NCBI GenBank assembly: GCA_023663805.1
Contig: JAMPGR010000010.1
Coordinates: 1 to 39,933 of the forward strand
Length of the DNA: 39,933 nucleotides
Source: Clostridium sp.
Lineage (GTDB): Bacteria; Bacteroidota; Bacteroidia; Bacteroidales; Muribaculaceae
Reading direction: 5' to 3'
How positions within the stretch are numbered: position 1 is the stretch's first letter; each line of letters starts with the position of its first letter. Below, piece by piece: positions 17,011-25,650 of the stretch. Position numbers and translations under genes: made by a program. The notes below the pieces were generated by a model. That model was given only the letters and a program-made list of their open reading frames with translations. It made no database searches and was not told where the DNA came from.

Positions 17011-18024
17011 TCAGGCTTTTTTCTGGCCGATCGCCTGGTTGCAGGTCATGATGATCGTCTTGTAGATATCCTCGGGGAAACAGCCGCGGGAGAGGTCGTT
17101 GACCGGTGCGGCGAGACCCTGGAGCACGGGCCCTACGGCCTCGACACCGCCGAGACGCTGAACGAGTTTGTAGGCGATGTTCCCGACTTCGAGCGAAGGG
17201 AAGACAAGGACATTGGCGCGACCCGAGAGTGGGGAGTTCGGGGCCTTGCTGCTGGCGACACCCGGAACGATCGCGGCGTCGGCCTGGAGTTCGCCGTCGA
17301 TAATCAGCGAGGGATCCATCTCGCGGGCGATCATTGTCGCCTCGACGACCTTGTTGACCCGTTCGCCTGCGGCACTCCCTTTGGTCGAGAAACTGAGCAT
17401 AGCGACGCGGGGTTCAATCTGGGCGATATTTCGGGCTGTCTGGGCGGCCGATACGGCGATCTGGGCGAGTTCTTTCGCTGTCGGGTCGGGGACAACGGCA
17501 CAGTCGGCGAAGACCATGATGTCGTTCGTTCCGAAGGGGGAACCTTTCGGCAGGAGCATCAGGAATGCGCCGGAAACGACGTCGATGCCGGGCATGGTCT
17601 TTATGACCTGGAAGGCAGCGCGGAGAACGTTCCCGGTTGTGTTCATCGCTCCGGCGACCATACCGTCGGCATCGCCGGCCTTGACCATCAGACATCCGAG
17701 GTAGAGGGGATTGGCGGTAGTCAGGCGTGCCTGTTCGGTCGTGATTCCTTTCTTCTTGCGGAGTTCGAAGAAGAGGGGGGCATAGCGGTCGATGACCGAT
17801 TCGTCGGCGGGATCGACGATTGTTGCATCGCCGATATTCGGGAGGTTGAGTTCCTGGGCCATGGCGAGGATTTCGTCGCGGTTACCAATCAGGGTAATGT
17901 CGGCGATATTGTCGGCGATGATTCTCGAGGCGGCGGTCAGTGTGCGCGCTTCGGTTCCTTCGGGGAGAACAATGCGCTGGCGCGAGGCCTGCGCGTTTGC
18001 CTTAAGTTTGTCAAACAGTTCCAT
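17011..18024 (-). CDS. pta: Phosphate acetyltransferase
   Basis: Interconverts acetyl-CoA and acetyl phosphate. The 337-residue protein is the short PTA form without the N-terminal regulatory domain of the E. coli enzyme. Visible blocks include IVLPEGTEARTLTAA, AGAMNTTGNVLRAA, VVPDPTAKELAQIA and DAAIVPGVASSKAP. First gene of the run pta-ackA-ddh-symporter-acyltransferase, with a -7 box 36 bases upstream of its ATG. Confidence 0.95.
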   Translation of the reverse strand: MELFDKLKANAQASRQRIVLPEGTEARTLTAASRIIADNIADITLIGNRDEILAMAQELNLPNIGDATIVDPADESVIDRYAPLFFELRKKKGITTEQARLTTANPLYLGCLMVKAGDADGMVAGAMNTTGNVLRAAFQVIKTMPGIDVVSGAFLMLLPKGSPFGTNDIMVFADCAVVPDPTAKELAQIAVSAAQTARNIAQIEPRVAMLSFSTKGSAAGERVNKVVEATMIAREMDPSLIIDGELQADAAIVPGVASSKAPNSPLSGRANVLVFPSLEVGNIAYKLVQRLGGVEAVGPVLQGLAAPVNDLSRGCFPEDIYKTIIMTCNQAIGQKKA

Positions 18025-18059
18025 ATAATGAATTTGCGGTTTGGTTTCGGTTATGGAAG

Positions 18060-18067
18060 CAAAGTTA
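18060..18067 (-). promoter_or_regulatory. -7 box of the pta operon promoter
   Basis: Minus-strand TAACTTTG at 18067-18060, followed by about 35 bases of leader to the pta ATG at 18024. The -33 region holds TTTC rather than TTTG. Confidence 0.65.
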
Positions 18068-18225
18068 CGAAAAATTTTTCTGACTCGTGCGAAACGTTAG
18101 GGTGAAAAACAAGTTTCTGCCCGGCGCAGACGCGAAAGCCCCCCGGACCGGCCGGTGCCGGGGGAACATTCGCGGCGGAGGTTGCGTTATAGATGAAAAG
18201 TCGAACCTGATAAAATTTAGAAGTT

Positions 18226-18381
18226 ATGTCAAAAGATAATTCGCGCGAGAAGAACCGCAAACTGAACATATGGCTCGCAATCGGTGTGGCCGTACTGATT
18301 ATTCTGCTTTTGGTATGGCTGACGATGGCAGATCTCTGGGGCGACACCGATGTTGCCGCTCAGATCGCGCCGCTGTTGTAA
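18226..18381 (+). CDS. Small single-pass membrane protein (51 residues)
   Basis: ATG at 18226, TAA at 18379-18381. A charged N terminus (MSKDNSREKNRKLN) is followed by one clear membrane helix, IWLAIGVAVLIILLLVWLTM, then a short acidic tail with WGDTDVAAQ. The positive-inside rule predicts a cytoplasmic N terminus. It lies between the divergent pta promoter and a terminator at 18391-18430. There is no Shine-Dalgarno or full -7 box; TAAAATTT at 18211-18218 is the nearest candidate. I recall similar ~50-residue proteins in other Bacteroidales, but no function. Confidence 0.65.
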   Translation: MSKDNSREKNRKLNIWLAIGVAVLIILLLVWLTMADLWGDTDVAAQIAPLL

Positions 18382-18390
18382 ACGGAATGA

Positions 18391-18430
18391 TAAAAACGAA
18401 CCCCGCCGGGGGTCTCCCGGCGGGGTTCGT
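18391..18430 (-). terminator. Intrinsic terminator of the secreted-protein gene
   Basis: Perfect 15-base arms at 18396-18410 and 18416-18430 (ACGAACCCCGCCGGG and its complement) are followed on the minus strand by TTTTT. The same hairpin can stop the convergent 18226-18381 transcript, though without a T run on that side. Confidence 0.88.
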
Positions 18431-18450
18431 TATTAGTGAGATTCGGGGAA

Positions 18451-19695
18451 TCAGAGGATTACCTTCGAGGTCTTGTTGCCCTGGACCTTGATGAAGAGGC
18501 CATTGGCAGGGTTGGCGACGCGTACGCCCTGGAGGTTGTAGAAGACAGCGGGAGCATCTGCTTCTGCAGCCTCGACCGATTCGATAGCGGTCGTAGCCTC
18601 CGCTTTGACGAAGTTGACCTGCATCTCTCCGCTGTAGGCCGAACGGAGACCGTAGATGTTATACTTGCCATACTCGGGGAAAGTCACGACCTCGTAACTG
18701 TTCGTTGTGAAGCGGTTGTAGAGTTTCACTTCGGAGCCATTCTCGAGCGTAGCCGTAGCGTAGCGGGCGTTGTCGGGGTCGACAGCGAAGGTGGCGTTGC
18801 GCAGAAGAACGTAGGTGTCGATGTCGAGAGCGTCAACGTCGTCGGCCGAGAGGCATGTTGCGGCGATGACCTCGGTCGTGCCTTCGGTCACGAGGGTCGA
18901 CATCGTCGGGATGAACTCGACGGTTGTGTTGTAGTCGCTGCGGATACCCTCGAATTTGGTGATAACGGTTCCGGCGGGGAGGACAGCAGCCCAGGGATCC
19001 TGCTTGTTAGAGTAGAGCAGGGTGGCGCCGGTTTCGTCATAGACGTAGCAGTCGGGGCCGTTTGCGTAGGCGACGGTCAGGGAGCCTTCGAAACTGAACT
19101 TGTCACCGTTAGTGACATTCAGCAGGTCGGAGACGGTCGCAGCCTTTGTCGGTTCCTTGACAACGGGGGCTTCATCGGTAAATTCGATTGAAGTAATGCG
19201 GAATGTCTTGGATGCGGAACCGAACGTGAGTGTCACGCTTGATACAGCCTTGTCGGAAGACCAGGAATAGACTTTGGTAGTTGAGTTGAATTCTCCGGTA
19301 CCTACGGACGCTGTAATTGTCGGAACATCGTTTTTGTCGGAGTAGAAGTTGATGTTGCGGAATGTTACATTGTTTTTGGCGGTAACAGTCATGGTACACT
19401 CTTTGTAGAGCCGGATAGTCCAGGCTGAACCGGTTTTTGCGGTGTAGAGTGCGGGTTTGTTGTTTTTTTCGTTGTTCTGAACGAAAGTCAGCGTGTAGTC
19501 GCCGAGATTGATTGATTCAATCGGTTGCCAGTTTGCGTAGGCCTGAACTGACTGGTCCTCTTTGTAGGTTGTTTCGTGGTACTCGCCTGTTACCTGCGAC
19601 TCTTCGAGGTCGCTCATGTTGTAGGTGACAGACTCGGCCGATGCCAACGATGCGGAGACCGCTGCGGCCGCAACTGTGAGTAGAAATTTGTTCAT
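18451..19695 (-). CDS. Secreted protein with a type IX-like C-terminal sorting tail
   Basis: A 414-residue exported protein. The signal peptide is MNKFLLTVAAAAVSASLASA. The body is rich in beta-forming Thr, Ser and Val with no enzyme motif I recognise; the middle third (NGDKFSFEGSLTVAYANG, CYVYDETGATLLY) resembles an OB-like secreted domain. The C terminus (YNLQGVRVANPANGLFIK, then a basic VQGNKTSKVIL end) has the pattern of sorting tails seen in secreted Prevotella and Muribaculaceae proteins, suggesting surface delivery. It has its own promoter and terminator, so it is monocistronic. Function unknown. Confidence 0.75.
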   Translation of the reverse strand: MNKFLLTVAAAAVSASLASAESVTYNMSDLEESQVTGEYHETTYKEDQSVQAYANWQPIESINLGDYTLTFVQNNEKNNKPALYTAKTGSAWTIRLYKECTMTVTAKNNVTFRNINFYSDKNDVPTITASVGTGEFNSTTKVYSWSSDKAVSSVTLTFGSASKTFRITSIEFTDEAPVVKEPTKAATVSDLLNVTNGDKFSFEGSLTVAYANGPDCYVYDETGATLLYSNKQDPWAAVLPAGTVITKFEGIRSDYNTTVEFIPTMSTLVTEGTTEVIAATCLSADDVDALDIDTYVLLRNATFAVDPDNARYATATLENGSEVKLYNRFTTNSYEVVTFPEYGKYNIYGLRSAYSGEMQVNFVKAEATTAIESVEAAEADAPAVFYNLQGVRVANPANGLFIKVQGNKTSKVIL

Positions 19696-19741
19696 ACAGT
19701 ATTGTTTAGGTTAGTTATATGTTTTTTTCTGGTTTACGGTG

Positions 19742-19749
19742 CAAAATTA
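19742..19749 (-). promoter_or_regulatory. -7 box of the secreted-protein gene
   Basis: Minus-strand TAATTTTG, 46 bases upstream of the ATG at 19695. No clear -33 partner. Confidence 0.55.
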
Positions 19750-19771
19750 CACTATCTTTTGGAAATACGAA

Positions 19772-19819
19772 TAACATATGCCGGCGTTTTTTTAGTTAAA
19801 AAATCACCGGCATATGTTA
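19772..19819. terminator. Long inverted repeat ending the ettA transcript
   Basis: Perfect 13-base arms TAACATATGCCGG (19772-19784) and CCGGCATATGTTA (19807-19819) enclose complementary T and A runs, so the whole 48 bases can fold into one near-continuous stem. It begins 6 bases past the ettA stop. It overlaps the upstream region of the secreted-protein promoter. Confidence 0.6.
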
Positions 19820-19825
19820 AAGCAT

Positions 19826-21511
19826 TTATTCCATCAGTTTACGGTAGCGGCGGCGCGGTAGTTCCTTCCCGCCGTTGTGCTCCCGTTTGAAATCCTCATA
19901 GTCGGAGTAGGACCCTTCGTAGTAGACGACGTTGCCGTCACCCTCAAAGGAGAGGATGTGGGTGCAGATACGGTCGAGGAACCAGCGGTCGTGGCTGACG
20001 ACGACGGCACATCCGGCGAAATCCTCCAGGCCCTCCTCGAGAGCACGGAGCGTATTGACATCGATGTCGTTGGTCGGCTCGTCGAGCAGCAATACGTTCC
20101 CCTCCTGCTTCAACGCCATCGCCAGGTGGAGGCGGTTACGCTCCCCGCCGGAGAGCACGGCAATCTTCTTCTCCTGGTCAGCCCCCGAGAAATTGAACTT
20201 CGAGAGATAGGCGCGGGCGTTCACGTCGCGACCCCCCATACGGAACGTCTCGATCCCCCGGGAGATTACCTCGTAGACAGTCTTTTCGGGGAGCAGGTCG
20301 TGGTGGGTCTGGTCGACGTAGGCGATCTTCACGGTCTCGCCGACATCGAACGAACCGGCATCGGGTTTCTCCTGGCCCATGATCAGGCGGAAGAGCGTAG
20401 TCTTTCCGGCGCCGTTCGGGCCGATGACGCCGACGATACCGTTCGGCGGAAGCTGGAAACTCAATCCGTTGAACAGTTTCTTGCGGCCGAACGCCTTCGA
20501 CAGTCCCGAGGCCTCAATCACCTTGTTGCCCAGACGCGGACCGTTCGGAATAAATATCTCGAGGCGCTCCTCGCGTTCCTTCTGGTCCTCGTTCAGCAGA
20601 CGGTCGTAGGAGTTCAGACGAGCCTTTCCCTTCGCCTGACGGGCTTTCGGAGCCATACGGACCCATTCGAGTTCCCGCTCGAGGGTCTTGCGGCGCTTGC
20701 TCGCCTGCTTCTCCTCCTGAGCCATACGCTTTGTCTTCTGGTCGAGCCAGGAGGAGTAGTTCCCCTTCCAGGGAATCCCCTCGCCGCGGTCGAGTTCGAG
20801 GATCCATCCGGCGACATGGTCGAGGAAGTAGCGGTCGTGGGTAATCGCGATAACCGTTCCGGGATACTGCTGGAGATGTTGTTCGAGCCAGTCGATCGAC
20901 TCGGCGTCGAGGTGGTTCGTTGGCTCGTCTAGCAGGAGTACGTCGGGCTGCTGGAGCAGCAGACGGCAGAGGGCGACGCGGCGACGCTCACCGCCGGAGA
21001 GTGTCGTGACCGGCTGGTCGTCGGGGGGGCACTGGAGAGCATCCATCGCCCGCTCGAGTTTCGAATCGATGTTCCAGGCGTCGGCGGCGTCGAGTTTGTC
21101 CTGGAGCTCGGCCTGGCGCTGGATCAGAGCGTCCATCTTGTCGGGGTCCTCGAGAACGTCGGGGTCACCGAAGGCGTTGTTGACCTCCTCGAACTCCTCG
21201 AGCAGGCGCATAACCGGAGCGACCCCCTCGCGGACCACCTCGATCACCGTCTTTCCGGGGTCGAGTTTCGGGTCCTGTTCGAGGTAGCCGACGGAGTAGC
21301 CGGGGGAGAAAACGACCTCCCCCTGGTAGTCCTTGTCGATGCCGGCAATTATCTTCAGAAGGGTCGACTTTCCGGAGCCGTTCAGGCCGATGATGCCAAT
21401 CTTGGCTCCGTAGAAGAACGAAAGGTAGATATTTTTGAGAACCTGTTTCTGTGGCGGGTAGATCTTCGAGACACCCACCATCGAGAATATTACTTTTTTA
21501 TCGTCTGCCAT
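19826..21511 (-). CDS. ettA: Energy-dependent translational throttle ABC-F ATPase
   Basis: A cytoplasmic ABC-F protein of 561 residues that binds the ribosomal E site and gates the first elongation step according to ATP/ADP status. There are two ABC cassettes: the first with GLNGSGKSTLLK and LSGGERRRVAL, the second with GPNGAGKTTLFR and LSGGERNRLHLA. Both Walker B motifs end in DEPTN. A basic interdomain linker (RMAQEEKQASKRRKTLEREL) follows the first cassette, and no membrane segments are present. The length matches EttA (E. coli 555) better than other ABC-F proteins. Downstream of def, separated by a heptanucleotide tandem repeat. Confidence 0.94.
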   Translation of the reverse strand: MADDKKVIFSMVGVSKIYPPQKQVLKNIYLSFFYGAKIGIIGLNGSGKSTLLKIIAGIDKDYQGEVVFSPGYSVGYLEQDPKLDPGKTVIEVVREGVAPVMRLLEEFEEVNNAFGDPDVLEDPDKMDALIQRQAELQDKLDAADAWNIDSKLERAMDALQCPPDDQPVTTLSGGERRRVALCRLLLQQPDVLLLDEPTNHLDAESIDWLEQHLQQYPGTVIAITHDRYFLDHVAGWILELDRGEGIPWKGNYSSWLDQKTKRMAQEEKQASKRRKTLERELEWVRMAPKARQAKGKARLNSYDRLLNEDQKEREERLEIFIPNGPRLGNKVIEASGLSKAFGRKKLFNGLSFQLPPNGIVGVIGPNGAGKTTLFRLIMGQEKPDAGSFDVGETVKIAYVDQTHHDLLPEKTVYEVISRGIETFRMGGRDVNARAYLSKFNFSGADQEKKIAVLSGGERNRLHLAMALKQEGNVLLLDEPTNDIDVNTLRALEEGLEDFAGCAVVVSHDRWFLDRICTHILSFEGDGNVVYYEGSYSDYEDFKREHNGGKELPRRRYRKLME

Positions 21512-21536
21512 TTTGGAATTAGGAATTAGGAAAGAG

Positions 21537-21585
21537 GAATTATGAATTATGAATTATGAATTATGAATTATGAATTATGAATTAT
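21537..21585. repeat. Heptanucleotide tandem repeat (GAATTAT)x7
   Basis: Seven exact copies of GAATTAT occupy 21537-21585, followed by a partial GAATT and preceded by the related GGAATTAGGAATTAGG. The array fills the gap between def (stop at 21591) and ettA (start at 21511) and ends 25 bases before the ettA ATG. Confidence 0.95.
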
Positions 21586-21590
21586 GAATT

Positions 21591-22157
21591 TTACTTACGG
21601 TGGCGCGGGGCGTAGCGGACGGGGTATTCACAGCGTGTGCGTCCCTCGACGATGTCGTTGAGTTTGCGGCGGTTCAACTGGCGCCGGATCGGGGAGACAT
21701 GGTCGATATAGAGCAGTGCCTCGAGGTGGTCGCATTCGTGCTGGACGACGCGGGCGAGGAACCCGGAGATTTCCTCCTCGTGGGGGGCGAAATCCTCGTC
21801 GACCCATTTCAGCCGGATATGCTCGACGCGAGATACATTTTCCGACAGACCCGGGAGACTCAGGCATCCCTCGGCGCGGGAGATCTCCTTTCCGTCGAGG
21901 ACCTCGACCTCGGGGTTGACCAGCGTCATCTTTCGTCCGGCACACTCGGGGAACGAGTCCTTAAGCGGGTCGGCGTCGATCACGACAATCCGGTCGTTAC
22001 GGCCGATCTGGGGTGCGGCGAGGCCGACCCCCTCGGAGGCATACATCGTTTCATACATGTCTGCGACCAACTCCTTCAGGCCGGGGTAGTCGCTCGAGAT
22101 CGGCTCCGACTTCTGGCGGAGCACGGGGTGACCGTAGAGATATACGGGAAGTTTCAT
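21591..22157 (-). CDS. def: Peptide deformylase
   Basis: Removes the formyl group from N-terminal methionine of new proteins. Length 188. All three metal-site motifs are present: GVGLAAPQIG, EGCLSLPG (cysteine ligand), and the HEXXH motif as QHECDHLEALLYID. The ATG at 22157 overlaps the ruvX stop as ATGA, indicating translational coupling. Confidence 0.96.
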   Translation of the reverse strand: MKLPVYLYGHPVLRQKSEPISSDYPGLKELVADMYETMYASEGVGLAAPQIGRNDRIVVIDADPLKDSFPECAGRKMTLVNPEVEVLDGKEISRAEGCLSLPGLSENVSRVEHIRLKWVDEDFAPHEEEISGFLARVVQHECDHLEALLYIDHVSPIRRQLNRRKLNDIVEGRTRCEYPVRYAPRHRK

Positions 22158-22645
22158 ATCTTGTTCAGGGTTTCTGTATTGTTTGGTTTATCGGATGATT
22201 CAAGTGGTGTCGGGGCCGATTTCGCGGCATATTCGCGACTCTGGAGATAACTGTTCAGGATAATCGTCGCGGCCATTTCGTCGACGGCGGCCTTGTCGCG
22301 GCGCTGCATCCGCTTCATTCCGCTGTCAATCATGGCGCGATGGGCAATCGTCGATGTGAACCGCTCGTCCCAGAAAACGATCTCGAACCCCGGAGGGAGC
22401 GCACGGCGCAGTCTGGCGATACCCGGACGGATATAGCGCATCGAATCGGAATCCTCGCCAGAGAGGGTCCGGGGAAGTCCGACAACAATCCAGTCGACCG
22501 ATTCCTTTCGCAGATAATCAGTCAGGTATGCCTCGAGGGAGGCTGTCGCGACGGTTGTCAGTCCGGTAGCGACGATTCGCGCCGGATCAGTCACCGCGAT
22601 GCCGCACCGCCGGCGGCCGTAGTCAATAGCTAAAAGTCGACCCAT
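22154..22645 (-). CDS. ruvX: Putative Holliday junction resolvase RuvX/YqgF
   Basis: An RNase H-fold protein of 163 residues, implicated in pre-16S rRNA 5' maturation and formerly as a junction resolvase. Motifs: LLAIDYGRRRCGIAVTD (first acidic residue), IVVGLPRTLSGEDS and FWDERFTST. The open frame could extend 7 codons to 22666, but that would place the start upstream of the promoter. The ATG at 22645 lies only 4 bases after the -7 box, so translation would be leaderless or start at the very 5' end. ATGA overlap with def. Confidence 0.92.
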   Translation of the reverse strand: MGRLLAIDYGRRRCGIAVTDPARIVATGLTTVATASLEAYLTDYLRKESVDWIVVGLPRTLSGEDSDSMRYIRPGIARLRRALPPGFEIVFWDERFTSTIAHRAMIDSGMKRMQRRDKAAVDEMAATIILNSYLQSREYAAKSAPTPLESSDKPNNTETLNKI

Positions 22646-22649
22646 GGTG

Positions 22650-22680
22650 CAAAAGTACGAAAACATCGCGGAATTTACAA
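22650..22680 (-). promoter_or_regulatory. Promoter of ruvX-def
   Basis: Minus-strand TACTTTTG at 22657-22650, TTG at 22680-22678, spacing 20. The ruvX ATG follows after 4 bases. Divergent from the lptD promoter. Confidence 0.7.
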
Positions 22681-22710
22681 TTTTTCACGCAAAATCCCAT
22701 TTATCTGTCG

Positions 22711-22718
22711 TATCTTTG
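22711..22718 (+). promoter_or_regulatory. -7 box of the lptD operon promoter
   Basis: TATCTTTG followed by CACCGC, the common Bacteroidales start context. The lptD TTG start lies 38 bases downstream. The -33 region is poor. Confidence 0.6.
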
Positions 22719-22756
22719 CACCGCAAAACTGAAGACATCACCGACAAAACGAAGAC

Positions 22757-25633
22757 TTGAGACCTTCCAGGTTCGCCATATTGACCATCGTGCTGCTATG
22801 GATGGCGTCGCTTCTGGCGTCGCCTAACCTGTCTCGCCGCGGCGGGGCGGGGGAAGAGTCTCTGCGCCTGACAGACAGCGCCGTGGCCGCGGCCGACACA
22901 CCGGTTGTCGAGACCTATGACACTTCGGTTGTCGAACTCGACACTCTGTATGGCGCACTTGTCGACACCTCCGCGGCGGTCACTCCGGCGGTCACCCCGC
23001 CCGGCCTGACAGCCAGCCAGCGCCGCCGCCAGAGTGTCGACGAACTCGTCGCCGACTCGTCGCCAACCCGTCAGACGTCAGGACCGCGGATTGTCCGTAC
23101 GAAAGTCGATATCGACAACACCGTCCGCGGAACGGCCACCGACTCGATGGTTATCGTCGGGCAAAACAAGGCGTTCATGTACGGGCAGGGGGATGTCAAA
23201 TATGACAACATCAACATCACGGCCGACCAGATCGAGATCGACATGCAGACCAGTACGGTCTACGCCGTCGGGCGCCCCGACTCGACAGGCGAAGTCATCG
23301 GTGACCCGGTCTTCGACGACAACGGAACCTCCTATCAGGCCGAGACGATGAACTATAACTTCAAGACTGAAAAAGGGTTCATCGCGAACGTCATAACCGA
23401 ACAGGGGGAAGGATACCTGACAGGAGGCCGGACCAAAAAAGTCGGCGAAAATGTCTTCTACACCCAGGACGGAAAATACACGACCTGCGACAACCACGAA
23501 GACCCCCACTTCTGGCTCCAGCTGACAAAGGCGAAGATACGTCCCAAGAAGGATATCGTCTCCGGTCCGGCCTATATGGTGCTCGCCGGACTCCCGCTGC
23601 CGCTGGCGGTTCCATTCGGCTATTTCCCCTTCACGGAGGACTACAGTTCGGGCATTATTTTCCCGACCTTCGGCGACGACTATAACCGCGGCTTCTATCT
23701 GAGCAACGGCGGATACTACTTCGCCATCAGCGACAATATCGACCTCGCCCTGACCGGCGAAATCTACACGAAAGGATCCTGGGGTCTTCAGGCGCGCTCG
23801 GCCTATGTCAAACGCTATAAATTCAACGGCAGTTTCGACATCAGTTTCCTGAAGACCATAACCGGCGACAAAGGCTCTCCCGACTACTCGGCGATGACCA
23901 ACTTCCAGGTGCTCTGGACCCACACCCAGGACTCCAAGGCGAACCCGAACATGACCTTCTCGGCCAGCGTCAACTTCACGACCAGCGGCTACTCGCGAAA
24001 CGACCTGAACTCATACTACAGCAACTCCTTCACCGAGAACACAAAGAGTTCGACCGTCAACATGACCTTCCGTCCGCCAGGTTCGAAATGGTCGATCTCG
24101 ACCAACGCCAACATCGCCCAGCGAAGCCAGGACTCTACCCTCCAGGTGTCGTTCCCTAACGTGACGGTCTCGATGTCGCAGGTCTACCCCTTCAAACGGA
24201 AAATCGCTGTCGGGAAGGAGAAATGGTATGAGAAAATCAAACTCTCCTACTCCGGGCAGTTCAACAACTCGCTGACCGCCAAACAGAACGAATTCTTCAA
24301 GAAGAGTCTGATTAAAGACTGGCGCAACGGCATGCGCCACAGCGTTCCGATCTCGGCGACCTTCAACATATTCAACTACATCAACCTGACGCCCTCGGTC
24401 AGCCTGACCGACCGAATGTACACGACGAAGGTGCGCCGGCAGTGGGATCCGAACGCCGCCGCCGAGGTCTGCGACACGAGTTACAACTTCTATAACGTCT
24501 GGGACTTCAGCGCTTCGGTTTCGCTCTCGACGAAAATCTACGGTTTCTTCCAGCCCCTGCCGTTCCTGGGCAACAAAGTCAAGATGATCCGCCACGTCCT
24601 GACTCCGACGGTCTCCTTCAGCGGAGCCCCCGACTTCAGTTCGAGTTTCTTCGGCTACTACGGCCAGTATCAGCGCCCCGACGCCAACGGCGAGATGCAG
24701 ACGACGAAATACTCGATGTTCCCGAACTCCCTCTTCGGCGTTCCGGGGCAGGGAAAAACCGGAACGGTCAGTTTCTCGCTGGCGAACAACCTCGAGATGA
24801 AAGTCCGCTCCGACAACGACTCGATCGGCGAGAAAAAGGTATCGCTGATCGAAAATCTGACGCTGTCGCAGAGTTACAACTTCGCCGCCGACTCGATGCG
24901 CTGGAGCAACATAAACAGTTCGCTTCTCCTCCGCCTGACGAAGAACTTCAACCTGAACCTCTCGGCCGTCTGGGATGTCTATACCTACCAGCTCAACTCG
25001 GCCGGAAACCCCGTCCGCGTCAACCGGACGCGCCTCCAGGCCGGCAAGGGGCTCGGACGCTTGTCGAGCACCGGAACGTCGTTCTCCTACACCTTTAATA
25101 ACGACACCTTCAAACGGAAGAAAAAAGACACCTCGAAGAAGGCGACAGACCAAGTAGCCTCCGACAGCGAAGGGGAAGCGACAAGACGCGACGAGCGGCC
25201 GAACAGCCGAAACTCACGCAGCGGCAGCAGCGGCGACGACATGCAGTTCAACGACGACGGATACATGCAGTGGGAGGTCCCCTGGAGTCTGTCGGTCAAC
25301 TACTCGGTCAGTTACGGCTACGGCGCCTTCAACAAGAAGAAGATGGAATATGACGGGAAGATTACGCAGAACCTCAGTTTCTCCGGGAATATCCGCCCGA
25401 CGAAGAACTGGGCCTTCAGTTTCTCCTGCAGTTACAACTTCGACACCCACAAAATCGCATACATGAACTGCAACATCACGCGCCAGATGCACTGCTTCTC
25501 GATGCGCGCCAGTTTCGTTCCGGTCGGCCCCTACAAAAGTTACAACTTCCATATCTCGGTCGACTCGTCGCTTCTGTCGGATCTGAAGTACGACAAACGC
25601 TCCTCGCGGTCGAACGGTGTGACCTGGTATTAA
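22757..25633 (+). CDS. lptD: LPS-assembly outer-membrane protein LptD
   Basis: A 958-residue outer-membrane protein that inserts lipopolysaccharide into the outer leaflet. The only usable start is TTG at 22757, preceding the hydrophobic signal segment FAILTIVLLWMASLLAS. An OstA-like beta-jellyroll follows (AFMYGQGDVKYDNINITADQ and repeating strand pairs). The LptD-typical stretch PLAVPFGYFPF then leads into a large barrel with alternating aromatic strands. A low-complexity charged insert (KKKDTSKKATD to SRNSRSGSSGDD, about residues 780-830) lies in a loop of the barrel. First gene of a three-gene run. Confidence 0.9.
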   Translation: MRPSRFAILTIVLLWMASLLASPNLSRRGGAGEESLRLTDSAVAAADTPVVETYDTSVVELDTLYGALVDTSAAVTPAVTPPGLTASQRRRQSVDELVADSSPTRQTSGPRIVRTKVDIDNTVRGTATDSMVIVGQNKAFMYGQGDVKYDNINITADQIEIDMQTSTVYAVGRPDSTGEVIGDPVFDDNGTSYQAETMNYNFKTEKGFIANVITEQGEGYLTGGRTKKVGENVFYTQDGKYTTCDNHEDPHFWLQLTKAKIRPKKDIVSGPAYMVLAGLPLPLAVPFGYFPFTEDYSSGIIFPTFGDDYNRGFYLSNGGYYFAISDNIDLALTGEIYTKGSWGLQARSAYVKRYKFNGSFDISFLKTITGDKGSPDYSAMTNFQVLWTHTQDSKANPNMTFSASVNFTTSGYSRNDLNSYYSNSFTENTKSSTVNMTFRPPGSKWSISTNANIAQRSQDSTLQVSFPNVTVSMSQVYPFKRKIAVGKEKWYEKIKLSYSGQFNNSLTAKQNEFFKKSLIKDWRNGMRHSVPISATFNIFNYINLTPSVSLTDRMYTTKVRRQWDPNAAAEVCDTSYNFYNVWDFSASVSLSTKIYGFFQPLPFLGNKVKMIRHVLTPTVSFSGAPDFSSSFFGYYGQYQRPDANGEMQTTKYSMFPNSLFGVPGQGKTGTVSFSLANNLEMKVRSDNDSIGEKKVSLIENLTLSQSYNFAADSMRWSNINSSLLLRLTKNFNLNLSAVWDVYTYQLNSAGNPVRVNRTRLQAGKGLGRLSSTGTSFSYTFNNDTFKRKKKDTSKKATDQVASDSEGEATRRDERPNSRNSRSGSSGDDMQFNDDGYMQWEVPWSLSVNYSVSYGYGAFNKKKMEYDGKITQNLSFSGNIRPTKNWAFSFSCSYNFDTHKIAYMNCNITRQMHCFSMRASFVPVGPYKSYNFHISVDSSLLSDLKYDKRSSRSNGVTWY

Positions 25634-25650
25634 TAAAAATAAAAAGAACT

